A DNA stretch of 64,000 nucleotides from positions 37,289-101,288 of the forward strand of contig CAVOKQ010000014.1 in NCBI GenBank assembly GCA_963696545.1, read 5' to 3'. The DNA is from RPQJ01 sp963696545 (GTDB lineage: Bacteria > Pseudomonadota > Gammaproteobacteria > Steroidobacterales > Steroidobacteraceae). The notes under the pieces were generated by a model. It saw nothing but the letters and a program-made list of their open reading frames with translations, searched no databases and had not been told where the DNA came from. The translations under genes and the position numbers were made by a program. Every line of letters begins with the position of its first letter. The first letter of the stretch is position 1. Shown here piece by piece: positions 17,265-26,042 of the stretch.

Positions 17265-17858
17265 ATGCCGAAGCGTTACCCGTCGCAGCCCGATCACCTG
17301 ACCGCGCTCGACATGCCGGTGCCGCCCCGCTCGAAGCTCGATCCCGACCTGCAGCAGTACTTCGGGGTGTGCGACGAGCGACTCGGCTTCGTGCCGAACG
17401 TGCTCGCCGTCTACACGTTCGACCAGGCGAAGCTGCGCGCCTTCATCGGCATGTACAACGACCTGATGCTCGGCGAATCGGCGCTGTCGAAGCTCGAGCG
17501 CGAGATGATCGCCGTCGTGGTGTCGTCCGCGAACCGCTGCTACTACTGCCAGGTCGCGCACGGGCAGGCGGTGCGCGAGTTGTCCGGCGACCCGGCCCTC
17601 GGCGAGCTGCTGGTGATGAATTACCGGGCGGCGAAGCTCCCGCGCAGGCAACGGGCCATGCTCGACTTCGCGCATCGCATGACCGTCGAGCCCGACGCGG
17701 TGTGCGAGGCGGACCGTGCCGCGCTGCGCAAGGCGGGCTTCAAGGACCGCGACATCTGGGACATCGCGGCCGTGGCGGCATTCTTCAACATGACGAACCG
17801 CATGGCGACCGCGATCGATATGATGCCGAACGAGGAATACCACTCGGCGAGCCGCTGA
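17265..17858 (+). CDS. AhpD-like peroxidase-related protein (carboxymuconolactone decarboxylase fold)
   Basis: A 197-residue protein with the CMD/AhpD redox motif C92-YY-C95-QVAHG, where the cysteine pair and following histidine form the peroxidase site in AhpD. The length and the opening LDMPVPPRSKLDPDLQQYF match the 'uncharacterized peroxidase-related enzyme' subfamily. It would act in the cytosol as a disulfide reductase or peroxidase; its electron donor is unknown. GAGGAG precedes the ATG at 17265. The Cys-rich gene at 17889 follows. Confidence 0.85.
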   Translation: MPKRYPSQPDHLTALDMPVPPRSKLDPDLQQYFGVCDERLGFVPNVLAVYTFDQAKLRAFIGMYNDLMLGESALSKLEREMIAVVVSSANRCYYCQVAHGQAVRELSGDPALGELLVMNYRAAKLPRRQRAMLDFAHRMTVEPDAVCEADRAALRKAGFKDRDIWDIAAVAAFFNMTNRMATAIDMMPNEEYHSASR

Positions 17859-17888
17859 GAGCGGGCGTCACCGTCCGGGAGATACGCC

Positions 17889-18164
17889 ATCAAGACCTAT
17901 CATTCCGTATCCATCCTGCCTGGCTCACCGTGCTGCGCCGCCGCGACCGCCGCCAAGGGCCGCAAGCTGCTGTCGTCCGAGGCTCCGAGCCTGCCGTTGC
18001 CGGCCTGCACGGTGCCAGCGCGGTGCAAGTGCCGCTTTCAGAAGCAAAGCGACCGGCGCGAAGGCGACGACGATCGCCGGTTGCTGGGCTCCTCGCAGCG
18101 CAGCGTCTGGTACGGCGGCCAGGAAAAGCGCGGCACGCGCGGCCGCCGGTCAAGCGAGAAGTAG
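17889..18164 (+). CDS. Small Cys-rich conserved protein; apparent start codon is ATC
   Basis: This 91-codon frame reads KTYHSVSILPGSPCCAAATA, then LLSSEAPSLPLPACTVPARC and CKCRFQKQSDRREGDDDRR. This pattern (hydrophobic start, a Cys pair, EAPxLPL, a CxC cluster, DRR) resembles a conserved proteobacterial family of unknown function, from memory. The frame is open from the stop of the preceding gene but has no ATG, GTG or TTG before the conserved part. Homologous starts would fall on ATC at 17889-17891, seven bases after GGGAG. Either ATG has mutated to ATC, a base is misread, or ATC is used weakly. The cysteines suggest metal binding. Confidence 0.65.
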   Translation: MKTYHSVSILPGSPCCAAATAAKGRKLLSSEAPSLPLPACTVPARCKCRFQKQSDRREGDDDRRLLGSSQRSVWYGGQEKRGTRGRRSSEK

Positions 18165-18213
18165 CCGGAATCGGGGCAAATCGACAATCGGTGAATGGCA
18201 CCGCTCGTTCGCG

Positions 18214-19590
18214 TCACCGCACGAGCTTCATCAGCCTTTCTTTCTTCTCCGTGTACGGCGGATAGCGGATCGGCGCGTCGAACCGGAAGCCGCGCTTCAT
18301 CACAGGCCGCATGTGGCTGAAAGACTCGAAGCCGTACCAGCCGGTGTAGCGTCCCATGCCGCTGTTGCCGACGCCGCCGAATGGCAACTCCGGCGACACC
18401 ATGAAGATCACCGCGTCGTTGATGCAGACGCTGCCGGCGCTCAGCCGGTCGAGCACCGCGTCCTCGAGCGCCTTGCTCTTCGTGAAAACATACAGCGCCA
18501 GCGGTTTCGGCCGGTCCGCGACGAACTTGATCGCGTGGTGCATCTCGTCAACCGTGATCACCGGCAGCACGGGGCCGAAGATTTCCTCGGTCATCAGCTC
18601 CGAATCGAGCGGCGGGTCGAGCACGATGGTCGGCTCGACGAAGCGCTTGGCCACGTCCACGCGGCCGCCGTGATGGATCTTCTGCCCCTCGAGCAGCTTG
18701 GCGAATCGCGCCGCATGGCGCTCGCTCGCGATGCGGCAGTAGTCGGGGCTCTGCGACGCGTCCTCGCCGTAGAAATCCTTGATGCGACGGGTGATCGCGT
18801 CGACGAACTGCGTCGCGACCGCGCGGTGCACCAGCACATGGTCCGGCGCGACACAGGTCTGGCCGGCGTTGATGAACTTGCCCCACGCGATGCGCGAAGC
18901 CGCCACCTCGAGGTCCGCGCTCTTGTCGATCAGGCAGGGGCTCTTGCCGCCGAGCTCGAGCGTGACCGGCGTCAGGTGCTTCGCCGCCGCGGTCATCACG
19001 ATGCGCGCCACGCGCTCGTTGCCGGTGTACAGGATGTGGTCGAACTTCTGCTCGAGCAGTTCGGTGGTTTCAGGGACGCCGCCCTCGACGACCGCGAATG
19101 CGTCCTGATCCAGGTAGCGCGGCAGGATGGAGGCCAGCGCGGCCGACGTGTGCGTCGTAATCTCCGACGGCTTCATGACCGCGCAGTTCCCTGCGGCGAT
19201 GGCGCCCACCAGCGGGCACATGATCATCGACAGAGGATAGTTCCACGGCGCGATGATCAGCACGACACCCTTGGGCTCGGGCTGGATGTAGCTGCGCCCC
19301 GGCTGCGCCATCATCGGCGTGCTGACGCGCGTCGGTCGCATCCAGTTGCCGAGGTGCTTGCGAGCGTACTTCGCCTCCGCTTCGGCCCAGCTCATCTCCG
19401 TCATCACCGCTTCGAACCGCGGCTTGCCCAGGTCCTTGCGCAGCGACTCGACGAAATCCGCCTCGTGGTCGCGCATCGCACGCTCGACCTCGGCCAGCTG
19501 GGCAAGCCGCCATTCGATCGGGCGGGTCTTGCCGCTGTCGAAGGTCCGGCGCAGCCGGTCGACAATCATGGGAATCGGGGCGCTGCTCAT
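18214..19590 (-). CDS. Aldehyde dehydrogenase, class 3 / coniferyl aldehyde dehydrogenase type
   Basis: A 458-residue NAD(P)-dependent aldehyde dehydrogenase. The cofactor lysine lies in APWNYPLS...MKPSE, the general base glutamate in LELGGKSP (near 212), and the nucleophile is Cys246 in GQTCVAPDH. EEIFGPVLPV and PFGGVGNSGMGRYTG are conserved C-terminal motifs. The hydrophobic-chain length and GYxG tail match class 3 and coniferyl-aldehyde enzymes; the substrate is not determined. The ATG at 19590 has GGAG eight bases upstream. It diverges from the NUDIX gene. Confidence 0.9.
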   Translation of the reverse strand: MSSAPIPMIVDRLRRTFDSGKTRPIEWRLAQLAEVERAMRDHEADFVESLRKDLGKPRFEAVMTEMSWAEAEAKYARKHLGNWMRPTRVSTPMMAQPGRSYIQPEPKGVVLIIAPWNYPLSMIMCPLVGAIAAGNCAVMKPSEITTHTSAALASILPRYLDQDAFAVVEGGVPETTELLEQKFDHILYTGNERVARIVMTAAAKHLTPVTLELGGKSPCLIDKSADLEVAASRIAWGKFINAGQTCVAPDHVLVHRAVATQFVDAITRRIKDFYGEDASQSPDYCRIASERHAARFAKLLEGQKIHHGGRVDVAKRFVEPTIVLDPPLDSELMTEEIFGPVLPVITVDEMHHAIKFVADRPKPLALYVFTKSKALEDAVLDRLSAGSVCINDAVIFMVSPELPFGGVGNSGMGRYTGWYGFESFSHMRPVMKRGFRFDAPIRYPPYTEKKERLMKLVR

Positions 19591-19745
19591 CGGCGTGCTC
19601 CATGTGCCCCGTACCCCCGGGGCCTGACCTGCCAACTTAGCACAGGTCCGCCGGGGCGGATGCGCCGCCGCGGAAGCAGGCCCGCCGGCCTGCGCGGGCT
19701 GCTGCCTGTGTCATCCTGATGCCCCAACCGAACGGATCGAGTGAC

Positions 19746-20273
19746 ATGGCCGAACAGGTCCGCAACGTCTTCAGTGGCCGGGTACTGACGCTGAATCTCG
19801 AGCAGGTGACGCTGCCGAACGGTCGGGTCGCCGAGCTCGAGATTGCGCACCATCCGGGCGGGGCCGCAATCGTCGCGCTGGACGGCGACGGGCGTGTCTG
19901 CCTGCTGCGGCAGTTTCGCCATGCGGCGGGCGGCTGGCTGGACGAGCTGCCGGCCGGCAAGCTCGATGGTGGCGAGCCGCCGATCGAGTGCGCCGTCCGC
20001 GAACTGGCCGAAGAAGCCGGCATGAGCGCCGGGCGCTGGGACAAGCTCGGCGAGTACCTGAGCTCGCCCGGTGTGTTCACCGAGGTGATCCACGTTTTCC
20101 TGGCCCGCGACCTGGTCCCGGTGGCGTCCGCCCCGGAGGAGCACGAGGTTTTCGAGGTGAACTGGCTGCCGCTGGCCGAGGCGGTCACTCGCGCTGCCCG
20201 CGGCGGAATCCGGGACGGCAAGACTCTCGTGGGTTTGTTCTGGGCACGGGAGGCCCTGGGCGGGGATTCGTGA
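19746..20273 (+). CDS. NUDIX hydrolase, ADP-ribose pyrophosphatase type
   Basis: A 175-residue NUDIX protein with a perfect box, G71-x5-E-x7-REL-x-EE-x-G92 (GKLDGGEPPIECAVRELAEE). The upstream LPAG and downstream SPGVFTEVIHVFLA resemble ADP-ribose pyrophosphatases, which hydrolyse ADP-ribose to AMP and ribose 5-phosphate. The ATG at 19746 is used; an in-frame ATG at 19719 would add nine residues, and neither has a strong ribosome site. It reads into the acidic hypothetical gene 75 bases further on. Confidence 0.85.
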   Translation: MAEQVRNVFSGRVLTLNLEQVTLPNGRVAELEIAHHPGGAAIVALDGDGRVCLLRQFRHAAGGWLDELPAGKLDGGEPPIECAVRELAEEAGMSAGRWDKLGEYLSSPGVFTEVIHVFLARDLVPVASAPEEHEVFEVNWLPLAEAVTRAARGGIRDGKTLVGLFWAREALGGDS

Positions 20274-20348
20274 CGGACCTCGCGTTGCCGCCGCAGGCGT
20301 AATCTGTAACATCACCCGCAACGGACCGCATCTGAGGCGGAGCACGAC

Positions 20349-20732
20349 ATGGCAGACAAACCTCGCCCGAAGCCGGCGTCGCGGAAACCGCCACCGCTCG
20401 ACAAAGGCGGCGACCCGGGCCAACTCAGCGTGGACGACCGCGGCAACGTCACCTGGGAATGGAAGGATGAAGGCGACCTGCTCGCCGACGACGAGGTCGG
20501 GGCGGCCGAGCGAGTCCGCGCACTCGTCGATCCGAATCTGACAGTCAAGGACGACGACAGCGAGCCCACCGATCCGACGATAATCAACGCAAAGGGACTG
20601 AAGTCCGGCTACAACCCGTACAACAGCGGGACGCTCGGCAAGCAGGGCTGGCACAAGAAGAAGAACCTGAAGGAGCTCTCCAAATGGATCGAGCTCCGCA
20701 AGAAGCTTGCCGAAAAGAAGGACGAGTCGTAG
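20349..20732 (+). CDS. Conserved hypothetical charged protein
   Basis: A 127-residue soluble, highly charged protein without cysteines or membrane helices. It starts ADKPRPKPASRKPPPLDKGG, has an acidic middle, and ends in a Lys-rich amphipathic stretch (KKKNLKELSKWIELRKKLAE). The motif SGYNPYNSG may be the conserved core. GGCGGAG precedes the ATG. The function is unknown; the disordered N-terminus and basic helix could suit nucleic-acid or protein binding, but that is speculation. Confidence 0.75.
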   Translation: MADKPRPKPASRKPPPLDKGGDPGQLSVDDRGNVTWEWKDEGDLLADDEVGAAERVRALVDPNLTVKDDDSEPTDPTIINAKGLKSGYNPYNSGTLGKQGWHKKKNLKELSKWIELRKKLAEKKDES

Positions 20733-20742
20733 CCGACTGCAC

Positions 20743-21399
20743 TCATCCCCACTGTGCCGCGTGGCGCAGCTTGGCGTGCCGGCCGAGCCGGTAGAACGCG
20801 CGCAGCTCCGCCAGCATCGCTTCCGGGCGAGCCCGCCTGCACCTCAGGAATCGGTCCTCCAGACGGCCGCAGAATCGCGCGGCGAAATGATGCGCTTCCT
20901 CGTAGCGAGCACGCTCGACCTCGGACAGCGTCGGCAGGAAACCCACGCCTTCAAAGAGCCGGTGGAAGAGCTCCGCAGGAAAGCGGCCGTCGCGCTGCGC
21001 GAGCGTCAGCTGCAGCGCGCTCGCGTACTTGTCCACCTCGCCTTGCAGCTCGAGTTCGAGCAGCGACACGCTGCGCTCGCGCACCGCACACCAGACGAAG
21101 TAGTGGAAGTGGCTCACGCCCTCGAGCGCAGTACAGAAGTCGGCGAGGTTTGCTTCCGACAGCTGCCGCAGCGGGCAGCGGGTCGCGAGGCGCTGCAGCA
21201 CCGCAGCGTCGACATACAGGCTGATCTCCACGCCCTGCTCGCTTTCGGCAATCAGCAGTTGCTCGTCCGTCGGCAGCCTTGCGGCGCCCTGCAGCGCAGC
21301 CGCGTGGGCGGGGTCCGTGATCAGGAAATCGTGCACGTCATGGTCCGCCGGTGCGTCGTAGAGCCCGGCGAGCCTGGCCTGCAGTTGCCGTACCAGCAT
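20743..21399 (-). CDS. Conserved hypothetical protein, second gene of a two-gene operon
   Basis: A 218-residue soluble protein that I cannot assign to a named family. It contains DVHDFLITDP, EQLLIAESEQGVEISLYVD, SHFHYFVWCAVRERSVSLLE and a Tyr/Glu-rich helix (ARYEEAHHFAARFCGRLE). It looks all-alpha with no catalytic pattern I recognise. It starts 14 bases after the stop of the gene at 21414, so the two are probably co-transcribed. It converges on the gene at 20349 with only 10 bases between. Confidence 0.75.
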   Translation of the reverse strand: MLVRQLQARLAGLYDAPADHDVHDFLITDPAHAAALQGAARLPTDEQLLIAESEQGVEISLYVDAAVLQRLATRCPLRQLSEANLADFCTALEGVSHFHYFVWCAVRERSVSLLELELQGEVDKYASALQLTLAQRDGRFPAELFHRLFEGVGFLPTLSEVERARYEEAHHFAARFCGRLEDRFLRCRRARPEAMLAELRAFYRLGRHAKLRHAAQWG

Positions 21400-21413
21400 C
21401 GGTCGACCCGGAG

Positions 21414-22046
21414 TCAGTGCTTCGGGCGGCCCATGGGTACGACAGCCGGAGCCACTCCCATCTGCTGCAGCAGGCCGTGGGCACGCGGGCTACCGGTCTT
21501 CAGCCACACTTCGTAGAGTCGCAGCACGTCGCGGTCGGAGTTGCACCAGGACATCTCGCTGACCTCGTTCAGTGCGTCGACGAGACGCTGGAACTTCGCG
21601 GCGAGCTCCGCGAATACACCCGCCAGCGCGCGGCCACGCACTCCGTGCCCGCACGAACCGGCGAGCGTTCCGTAAGCACAGCCGCCCATTGCGATGTGGT
21701 AGTCCACATCGACGAGCTTGCGCGCGAACCCGTGCGACAGGAAGCCCGCGACGAACAGGCTGACGTCGCCCATGCGCTGCAGCGTGCGGCTGCGCTGCTC
21801 TGCCGACGGCGCGCTCGCTGCGTCGGCCAGCATCAGCGCGAGCGGCTTCAGGCGCGGCCCCTCGCGGGTCTGGTCGAACAATGCCTCGGAGCGGGAGAAC
21901 ATCGTCAGCATGTTCACGACGTAGTGCTCGGTGTGATCTTCCACGCCGACCTCGAGCCGTTGCAATGCGTCGTGAACTGCATCGCGGAAGAACTCCTGCA
22001 GGTTGCGGACGTCGATTGCGGACTCGGCGGGCGCATCAAGGCTCAT
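21414..22046 (-). CDS. Conserved hypothetical protein, first gene of a two-gene operon
   Basis: A 210-residue soluble, helical protein. NLQEFFRDAVHDAL, DHTEHYVVNMLTMFSRSEALF, LQRMGDVSLFVAGF and KLVDVDYHIAMGG are strongly conserved-looking blocks. I recall similar proteins in many proteobacteria annotated only as hypothetical. The GAGG upstream of the ATG at 22044-22046 fixes the start; the frame stays open to 22112. Its tight pairing with the next gene suggests a joint function that is not known. Confidence 0.78.
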   Translation of the reverse strand: MSLDAPAESAIDVRNLQEFFRDAVHDALQRLEVGVEDHTEHYVVNMLTMFSRSEALFDQTREGPRLKPLALMLADAASAPSAEQRSRTLQRMGDVSLFVAGFLSHGFARKLVDVDYHIAMGGCAYGTLAGSCGHGVRGRALAGVFAELAAKFQRLVDALNEVSEMSWCNSDRDVLRLYEVWLKTGSPRAHGLLQQMGVAPAVVPMGRPKH

Positions 22047-22316
22047 GGTTTCCTCACTGTTTCGGGAACGATGGCAGCCGACCCACGCGGCTGCTGACAA
22101 CCGTGCGGGCAAGGGAAATCGGTGCGGGATGCGGGGCGGGTCGCGCAGCTGGTGAGGATCAGTCGATCCATCCCCGGCCCACGCTGCAAGTGGAGCGGCG
22201 GGAAGCCATGCAGCGAACTTACCGAAAGCAGTCGCGTGTGATCAAGTGCCCGCGGCGGCGCAGATCACACTTTGCACATAAGATGCCGGGCGGGCACCTT
22301 CACGAGAGTTCTGTGC

Positions 22317-22826
22317 ATGCGGGTCTACGGCATCGTCGGGCGCAAGAACACCGGCAAGACTCATCTCGTCGCGCGGCTGGTACGCGTGGCGACGGCGCGG
22401 GGGCTCGTCGTCTCGACCGTGAAGCACGCGCATCACGCGTTCGATGTCGACCAACCCGGCAAGGACAGCTATGTCCATCGCGAGGCGGGGGCGCGCGAAG
22501 TACTGGTGACTTCGACTCAGCGCTGGGCCTTGCTGCACGAGAACCGCGGCGCCACGGAAGCGTCGTTGCCACAGCTGCTCGCTCTGCTGGCGCCGTGCGA
22601 CCTCGTCCTGGTCGAGGGATTCAAGGGCGGCATGCACGCGAAGCTCGAGGTCTACCGTACGTCCTGCGGGCAGCCGCCGCTATCGGCCGACGACGCAACC
22701 GTCGAGGCGATCGCGACCGATGATGCGGCGAGCGTCGGCGGCGAGCTTCCACGCCTGCCGCTGGACGACACGGATGCCGTACTCGATTTCGTGCTGGCTC
22801 GCGTCGGTCTCGATCGTTCAGCCTGA
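22317..22826 (+). CDS. mobB: Molybdopterin-guanine dinucleotide biosynthesis protein MobB
   Basis: A 169-residue GTP-binding protein. The P-loop GRKNTGKTHL is at 8-17, followed by VSTVKHAHHAFDVDQPGKDS and LVLVEGFKGGMHAKLEVYR, the characteristic MobB blocks. MobB binds GTP and assists MobA in attaching GMP to molybdopterin. The ATG at 22317 begins the Walker strand directly. mobA and moeA are not adjacent, which is unusual but not rare. Its last nine bases overlap the convergent HAD gene. Confidence 0.9.
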   Translation: MRVYGIVGRKNTGKTHLVARLVRVATARGLVVSTVKHAHHAFDVDQPGKDSYVHREAGAREVLVTSTQRWALLHENRGATEASLPQLLALLAPCDLVLVEGFKGGMHAKLEVYRTSCGQPPLSADDATVEAIATDDAASVGGELPRLPLDDTDAVLDFVLARVGLDRSA

Positions 22827-23510
22827 AGCCGCGAGCAGCCGCACCAGGTCCTCGAGCGAGCCGATCGTGTGCTCGGGCGCCGGCCGCGAGCCGGGCCATG
22901 CCACGCCATCGCGATTGAGCCAGACGGGACGGATGCCCGCGCGACGCGCACCATCGACATCGGCCTCCGGATCGTCGCCGACGTGCAGCGTCGCTGCGGC
23001 GGCGACGCCCACGGCCTCGAGCAGCATCGTGAAGATGCGCGGATCCGGTTTCAGCACCCCGGCTTCGCGTGCTGCCAGGCTGCGTTCGAAAAAGTGCGCA
23101 ACCCCGATCGCAGTCAGGTCCGCATTGCCATTGCTGATCGCGAACAGCCGGTAGCGACCGGCGAGCCATTCGAACGCCGGCAGCACGTCGTCGTACAGCG
23201 TGACGTCGTTGCGCGCGCGATAGAAGACGTCGAACGTCTCATGCGCCATCGACTCCGGATACCCGGACTCGCGCGCATGGGCCAGCAGCGCCTGCGTGCG
23301 TAGCCACGTGAAGTCGTGACGCATCGCGGGGTGCTCCATCGCCATCCGTGCCCTCAAGTCGCGCATCGATTCGAGCGTGTGCCGCTCCAGCACGCGCGGG
23401 AAACGCTCGGCGAGGAACCGCAGCATCGCGTGCTCCGCGCGCAGGATCACCGGCCCCACGTCCCAGAGCGTGTTGTCGAGATCGAAGATGATCGCCTGGA
23501 CTTCGCGCAT
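22818..23510 (-). CDS. HAD-superfamily phosphatase (HAD-IA)
   Basis: A 230-residue haloacid dehalogenase-like hydrolase. Motif I is D10-L-D12-NTLWD, motif II is ISNGNAD, motif III the Lys in KPDPRIF, and motif IV HVGDDPEADVDGARRAG. A helical type 1 cap sits between motifs I and II. The layout resembles YjjG/YigB phosphatases acting on nucleotides or flavin precursors; the substrate is open. The ATG at 23508-23510 starts right before the first beta strand. It diverges from avtA across 56 bases. Confidence 0.88.
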   Translation of the reverse strand: MREVQAIIFDLDNTLWDVGPVILRAEHAMLRFLAERFPRVLERHTLESMRDLRARMAMEHPAMRHDFTWLRTQALLAHARESGYPESMAHETFDVFYRARNDVTLYDDVLPAFEWLAGRYRLFAISNGNADLTAIGVAHFFERSLAAREAGVLKPDPRIFTMLLEAVGVAAAATLHVGDDPEADVDGARRAGIRPVWLNRDGVAWPGSRPAPEHTIGSLEDLVRLLAASG

Positions 23511-23566
23511 CGTATCCACGAGTCTAGCGGACCCAGGACACCGGCGATGCAGGCGGGAACGGGTCG

Positions 23567-24829
23567 ATGAAGATCGCTGCGACGAAGTTCGGGCAGAGAA
23601 TCCTGCGGCCCACCGGCGCGCTCGAGCTGATGCTGGATCTGGGCGAAGCGTCGCTGCCGATCCCAGGCCGCACGGTTCACATGCTTGGCGGAGGCAATCC
23701 CGCACGCATTCCCGATGTGGAAGCCGTTTATCGGCGCCGACTTCGCGAGATCGCGGCGGACGATGCCCAGTTCGGCCGGTTCGCCGCAACCTACTCGGCG
23801 CCGGCCGGGGAGCACTCGTTCCGTGCGGCCGTTGCCGAGGCGTTGTCGAGAAAGTACGGATGGCCGGTCTCTGCAGGCAACGTCGCGCTGACGAGCAGCA
23901 GCCAGATGGCGTTCTTCGTGCTGTTCAACCTGTTCGCAGGCGAGCTCGGCGACGGCTCATTGCGGCGGGTGCTGTTGCCGCTGGCGCCCGAGTACATCGG
24001 TTACGCGGACGTCGGCCTGTCGGACGCCATGCTGGTCGCGCAACGGGCCGTCATCGAGGAACTGCCCGGAGGCTTCTTCAAGTACCACGTGCAGTTCGAC
24101 GGCCTGGATGAGGTTCCGGATATTGGCGCGATCTGCGTGTCGCGCCCGACCAACCCTTCCGGGAACGTCCTCACGATCGCCGAACTGGTGCGACTGGACG
24201 CCCTGGCGCAGGCTCGTGGCGTGCCGCTGATCATCGATGCAGCCTACGGCCAGCCGTATCCCGGCATCCAGTTCGCCGAGCCCGGCCTGTGCTGGAACCG
24301 CAACACGATCCTCTGCCTGAGCCTGTCGAAGCTCGGCCTGCCTGCGACCCGAACGGGCATCGTGGTCGCGGACGAAGACGTGATCGAGGCGCTGACCGCG
24401 TTCAACGCGACGGCATCGCTGGCGCCGGTCGCCACCGGCGCCGTCATCATCGAGCCACTGTTGCGGAGCGGCGAACTCGATGCGCTCTGCGAGGAAACGA
24501 TCCGTCCCTATTACGCCGCCCGGCTGCACCAGGCCGTCGATTGGCTGCAGGAGGCATGTCGCGATCTGCCGCTGCGCATCCATCGCCCGGAGGGCGCGTT
24601 CTTCCTGTGGCTCTGGTTCCCCGGGCTGCCGATCTCGAGCCAGGAACTGTATCGCCGCCTCAAGGCGCGCGGCGTGTACGTGCTGTCCGGTCACCACTTC
24701 TTTCCGGGGCTCACCGACGACTGGCGTCACCGCCACGAGTGCATACGCATCAACTACGCGCAGCAGCCCGAGAGCGTGGCCGCTGGCGTGCGGGCGATCG
24801 CGGAGGAGGTCAGGCGGGCGTTCGAGTGA
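23567..24829 (+). CDS. avtA: Valine--pyruvate aminotransferase
   Basis: A 420-residue fold type I PLP aminotransferase. The PLP lysine is K255 in LSLSKLGLP; the PLP-phosphate and substrate motifs SRPTNPSGN and DAAYGQPYPG are present. The start MLDLGEASLPIPGRTVHMLGGGNPARIP (seen in short conserved pieces) is specific for AvtA, which makes valine or alanine from the keto acid and is a backup to IlvE. No strong ribosome site is seen before the ATG. The stop lies nine bases from the stop of the convergent LysR gene. Confidence 0.9.
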   Translation: MKIAATKFGQRILRPTGALELMLDLGEASLPIPGRTVHMLGGGNPARIPDVEAVYRRRLREIAADDAQFGRFAATYSAPAGEHSFRAAVAEALSRKYGWPVSAGNVALTSSSQMAFFVLFNLFAGELGDGSLRRVLLPLAPEYIGYADVGLSDAMLVAQRAVIEELPGGFFKYHVQFDGLDEVPDIGAICVSRPTNPSGNVLTIAELVRLDALAQARGVPLIIDAAYGQPYPGIQFAEPGLCWNRNTILCLSLSKLGLPATRTGIVVADEDVIEALTAFNATASLAPVATGAVIIEPLLRSGELDALCEETIRPYYAARLHQAVDWLQEACRDLPLRIHRPEGAFFLWLWFPGLPISSQELYRRLKARGVYVLSGHHFFPGLTDDWRHRHECIRINYAQQPESVAAGVRAIAEEVRRAFE

Positions 24830-24838
24830 GCCGGGCCA

Positions 24839-25873
24839 CTAGCGTCTCTTCGCGGTGGACGACCTGCGTCGCGCCCGCGCCGGCCTGGCCGGCTCGAGTC
24901 GCGCGTCGGCTCTCGGATACCAGCGGCCGCGCAATTGCTCCTCGTTGCGAAGCACCTCCGCGTGGGCCCGCTCGAGTTCCTCGACGAATGCGGACATGGC
25001 GGGCGACATGGTGCGCTTGCGCAGGCGGGCGACGACCCATTCACTCCGCATCCACGGTTCCTGGAGCACCGGAGTGACCTGGCCGCTCTCGAGTTCGGCT
25101 CGCACCATGCCCAGCGTCGCAAAGGTGAATGCGTTTGAGGTCGCAACGATTCTGGTTGCCAGGCGAACCGTCGGACTTTCGACGGCCGGGAACGGCGGTC
25201 GCGGCGTCCCGGGGCGAGCCGTTGCCAGGCGTCGGGAGGCAAGGATGGGCTTGAGCACGCGGGGCGGCAGCATCACGACCTGTGCGAACGGATGGTCGAG
25301 CACGTCGGCGATATTGACCTGCGTCTTCTTCGTCAGCGGGTGCCCGGTCCTCACCACGACATAGCCGGGCAGCGGCGTGAGGCGGGCGACGACTTCGAGG
25401 TTGTCGTCGTTCTCGAGGACGCTCACCTCGGCGACGCCGAGGTCGACCGCTCGGGTACGGACGAATCTGGCCAGCACTGCTGGCGAATCCATCAGGACCC
25501 TCAGGCGCACGCCGGGGTGTGCGGCCGCGAAGGCAGGGACGCAGATCGGCGCGAGCGCCTCCAGCACGTACGGGCCCACGCCGACTGAGATTTCGCCGGT
25601 CGCGAGACCCTTGGCCAGCGCCACCTCGCGCTCGAGGTCGGCCGCTCCTGAAACAAGTTCTTCCGCGTGCTGCATGAAGACGCGGCCGAAGTCCGTCAGC
25701 TCGATGCCCGTCCGGCTGCGAATGAACAGCTGGAGCCCGACTTGCGCCTCGAGCTCCTTGACGCCGTGGCTGAGCGCCGGTTGCGAAAGACTAAGCGCTT
25801 CGGCGGCGCGGCTGAAACTGCCGTGCGCTGCGAGCGCCTGCGCCTGGCGCAGCAGGTGAAGCTTGACCTTCAT
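24839..25873 (-). CDS. LysR-family transcriptional regulator
   Basis: A 344-residue LysR protein. The winged helix-turn-helix occupies residues 1-60 (AHGSFSRAAEALSLSQPALS is the recognition region), followed by a linker helix and the effector-binding domain. The C-terminal 25 residues are Arg/Ala-rich and probably disordered, an extension beyond the usual 300 residues. It diverges from the DUF1254 gene, the normal arrangement for a LysR protein and its target, so DUF1254 is the likely regulated gene. The inducer is unknown. Confidence 0.9.
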   Translation of the reverse strand: MKVKLHLLRQAQALAAHGSFSRAAEALSLSQPALSHGVKELEAQVGLQLFIRSRTGIELTDFGRVFMQHAEELVSGAADLEREVALAKGLATGEISVGVGPYVLEALAPICVPAFAAAHPGVRLRVLMDSPAVLARFVRTRAVDLGVAEVSVLENDDNLEVVARLTPLPGYVVVRTGHPLTKKTQVNIADVLDHPFAQVVMLPPRVLKPILASRRLATARPGTPRPPFPAVESPTVRLATRIVATSNAFTFATLGMVRAELESGQVTPVLQEPWMRSEWVVARLRKRTMSPAMSAFVEELERAHAEVLRNEEQLRGRWYPRADARLEPARPARARRRSSTAKRR

Positions 25874-25883
25874 TGCAGGGCGA

Positions 25884-25960
25884 TTCCTAGAGGAAGCGAT
25901 TCCTGACTATAAACAAATTGAATACACGTGATTAAAAAAATGACTTTGCTTTATCCCGTG
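25884..25960. promoter_or_regulatory. Divergent LysR / DUF1254 control region
   Basis: The region between the divergent genes is AT-rich against a GC-rich background (25905-25955). A dyad TTCCT-AG-AGGAA lies at 25884-25895, just upstream of lysR, and a second TTCCT follows at 25900. This could be an operator. TTGAAT at 25917 could be part of a promoter for the DUF1254 gene. A binding site cannot be proven by eye. Confidence 0.4.
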
Positions 25961-26042
25961 CCGGCTCTGAAGATGCGTCGCAGACGTTCGGTCATCCAGC
26001 GCGCCGGGGCACGGTCCGACGTCGGTAACACAGGACTCCACA

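Noticed and set aside
22047..22316. Possible small gene or RNA in the 270-base gap before mobB
   Set aside because: No clear frame, hairpin or promoter was found; it may only hold the promoter of one or both flanking genes.
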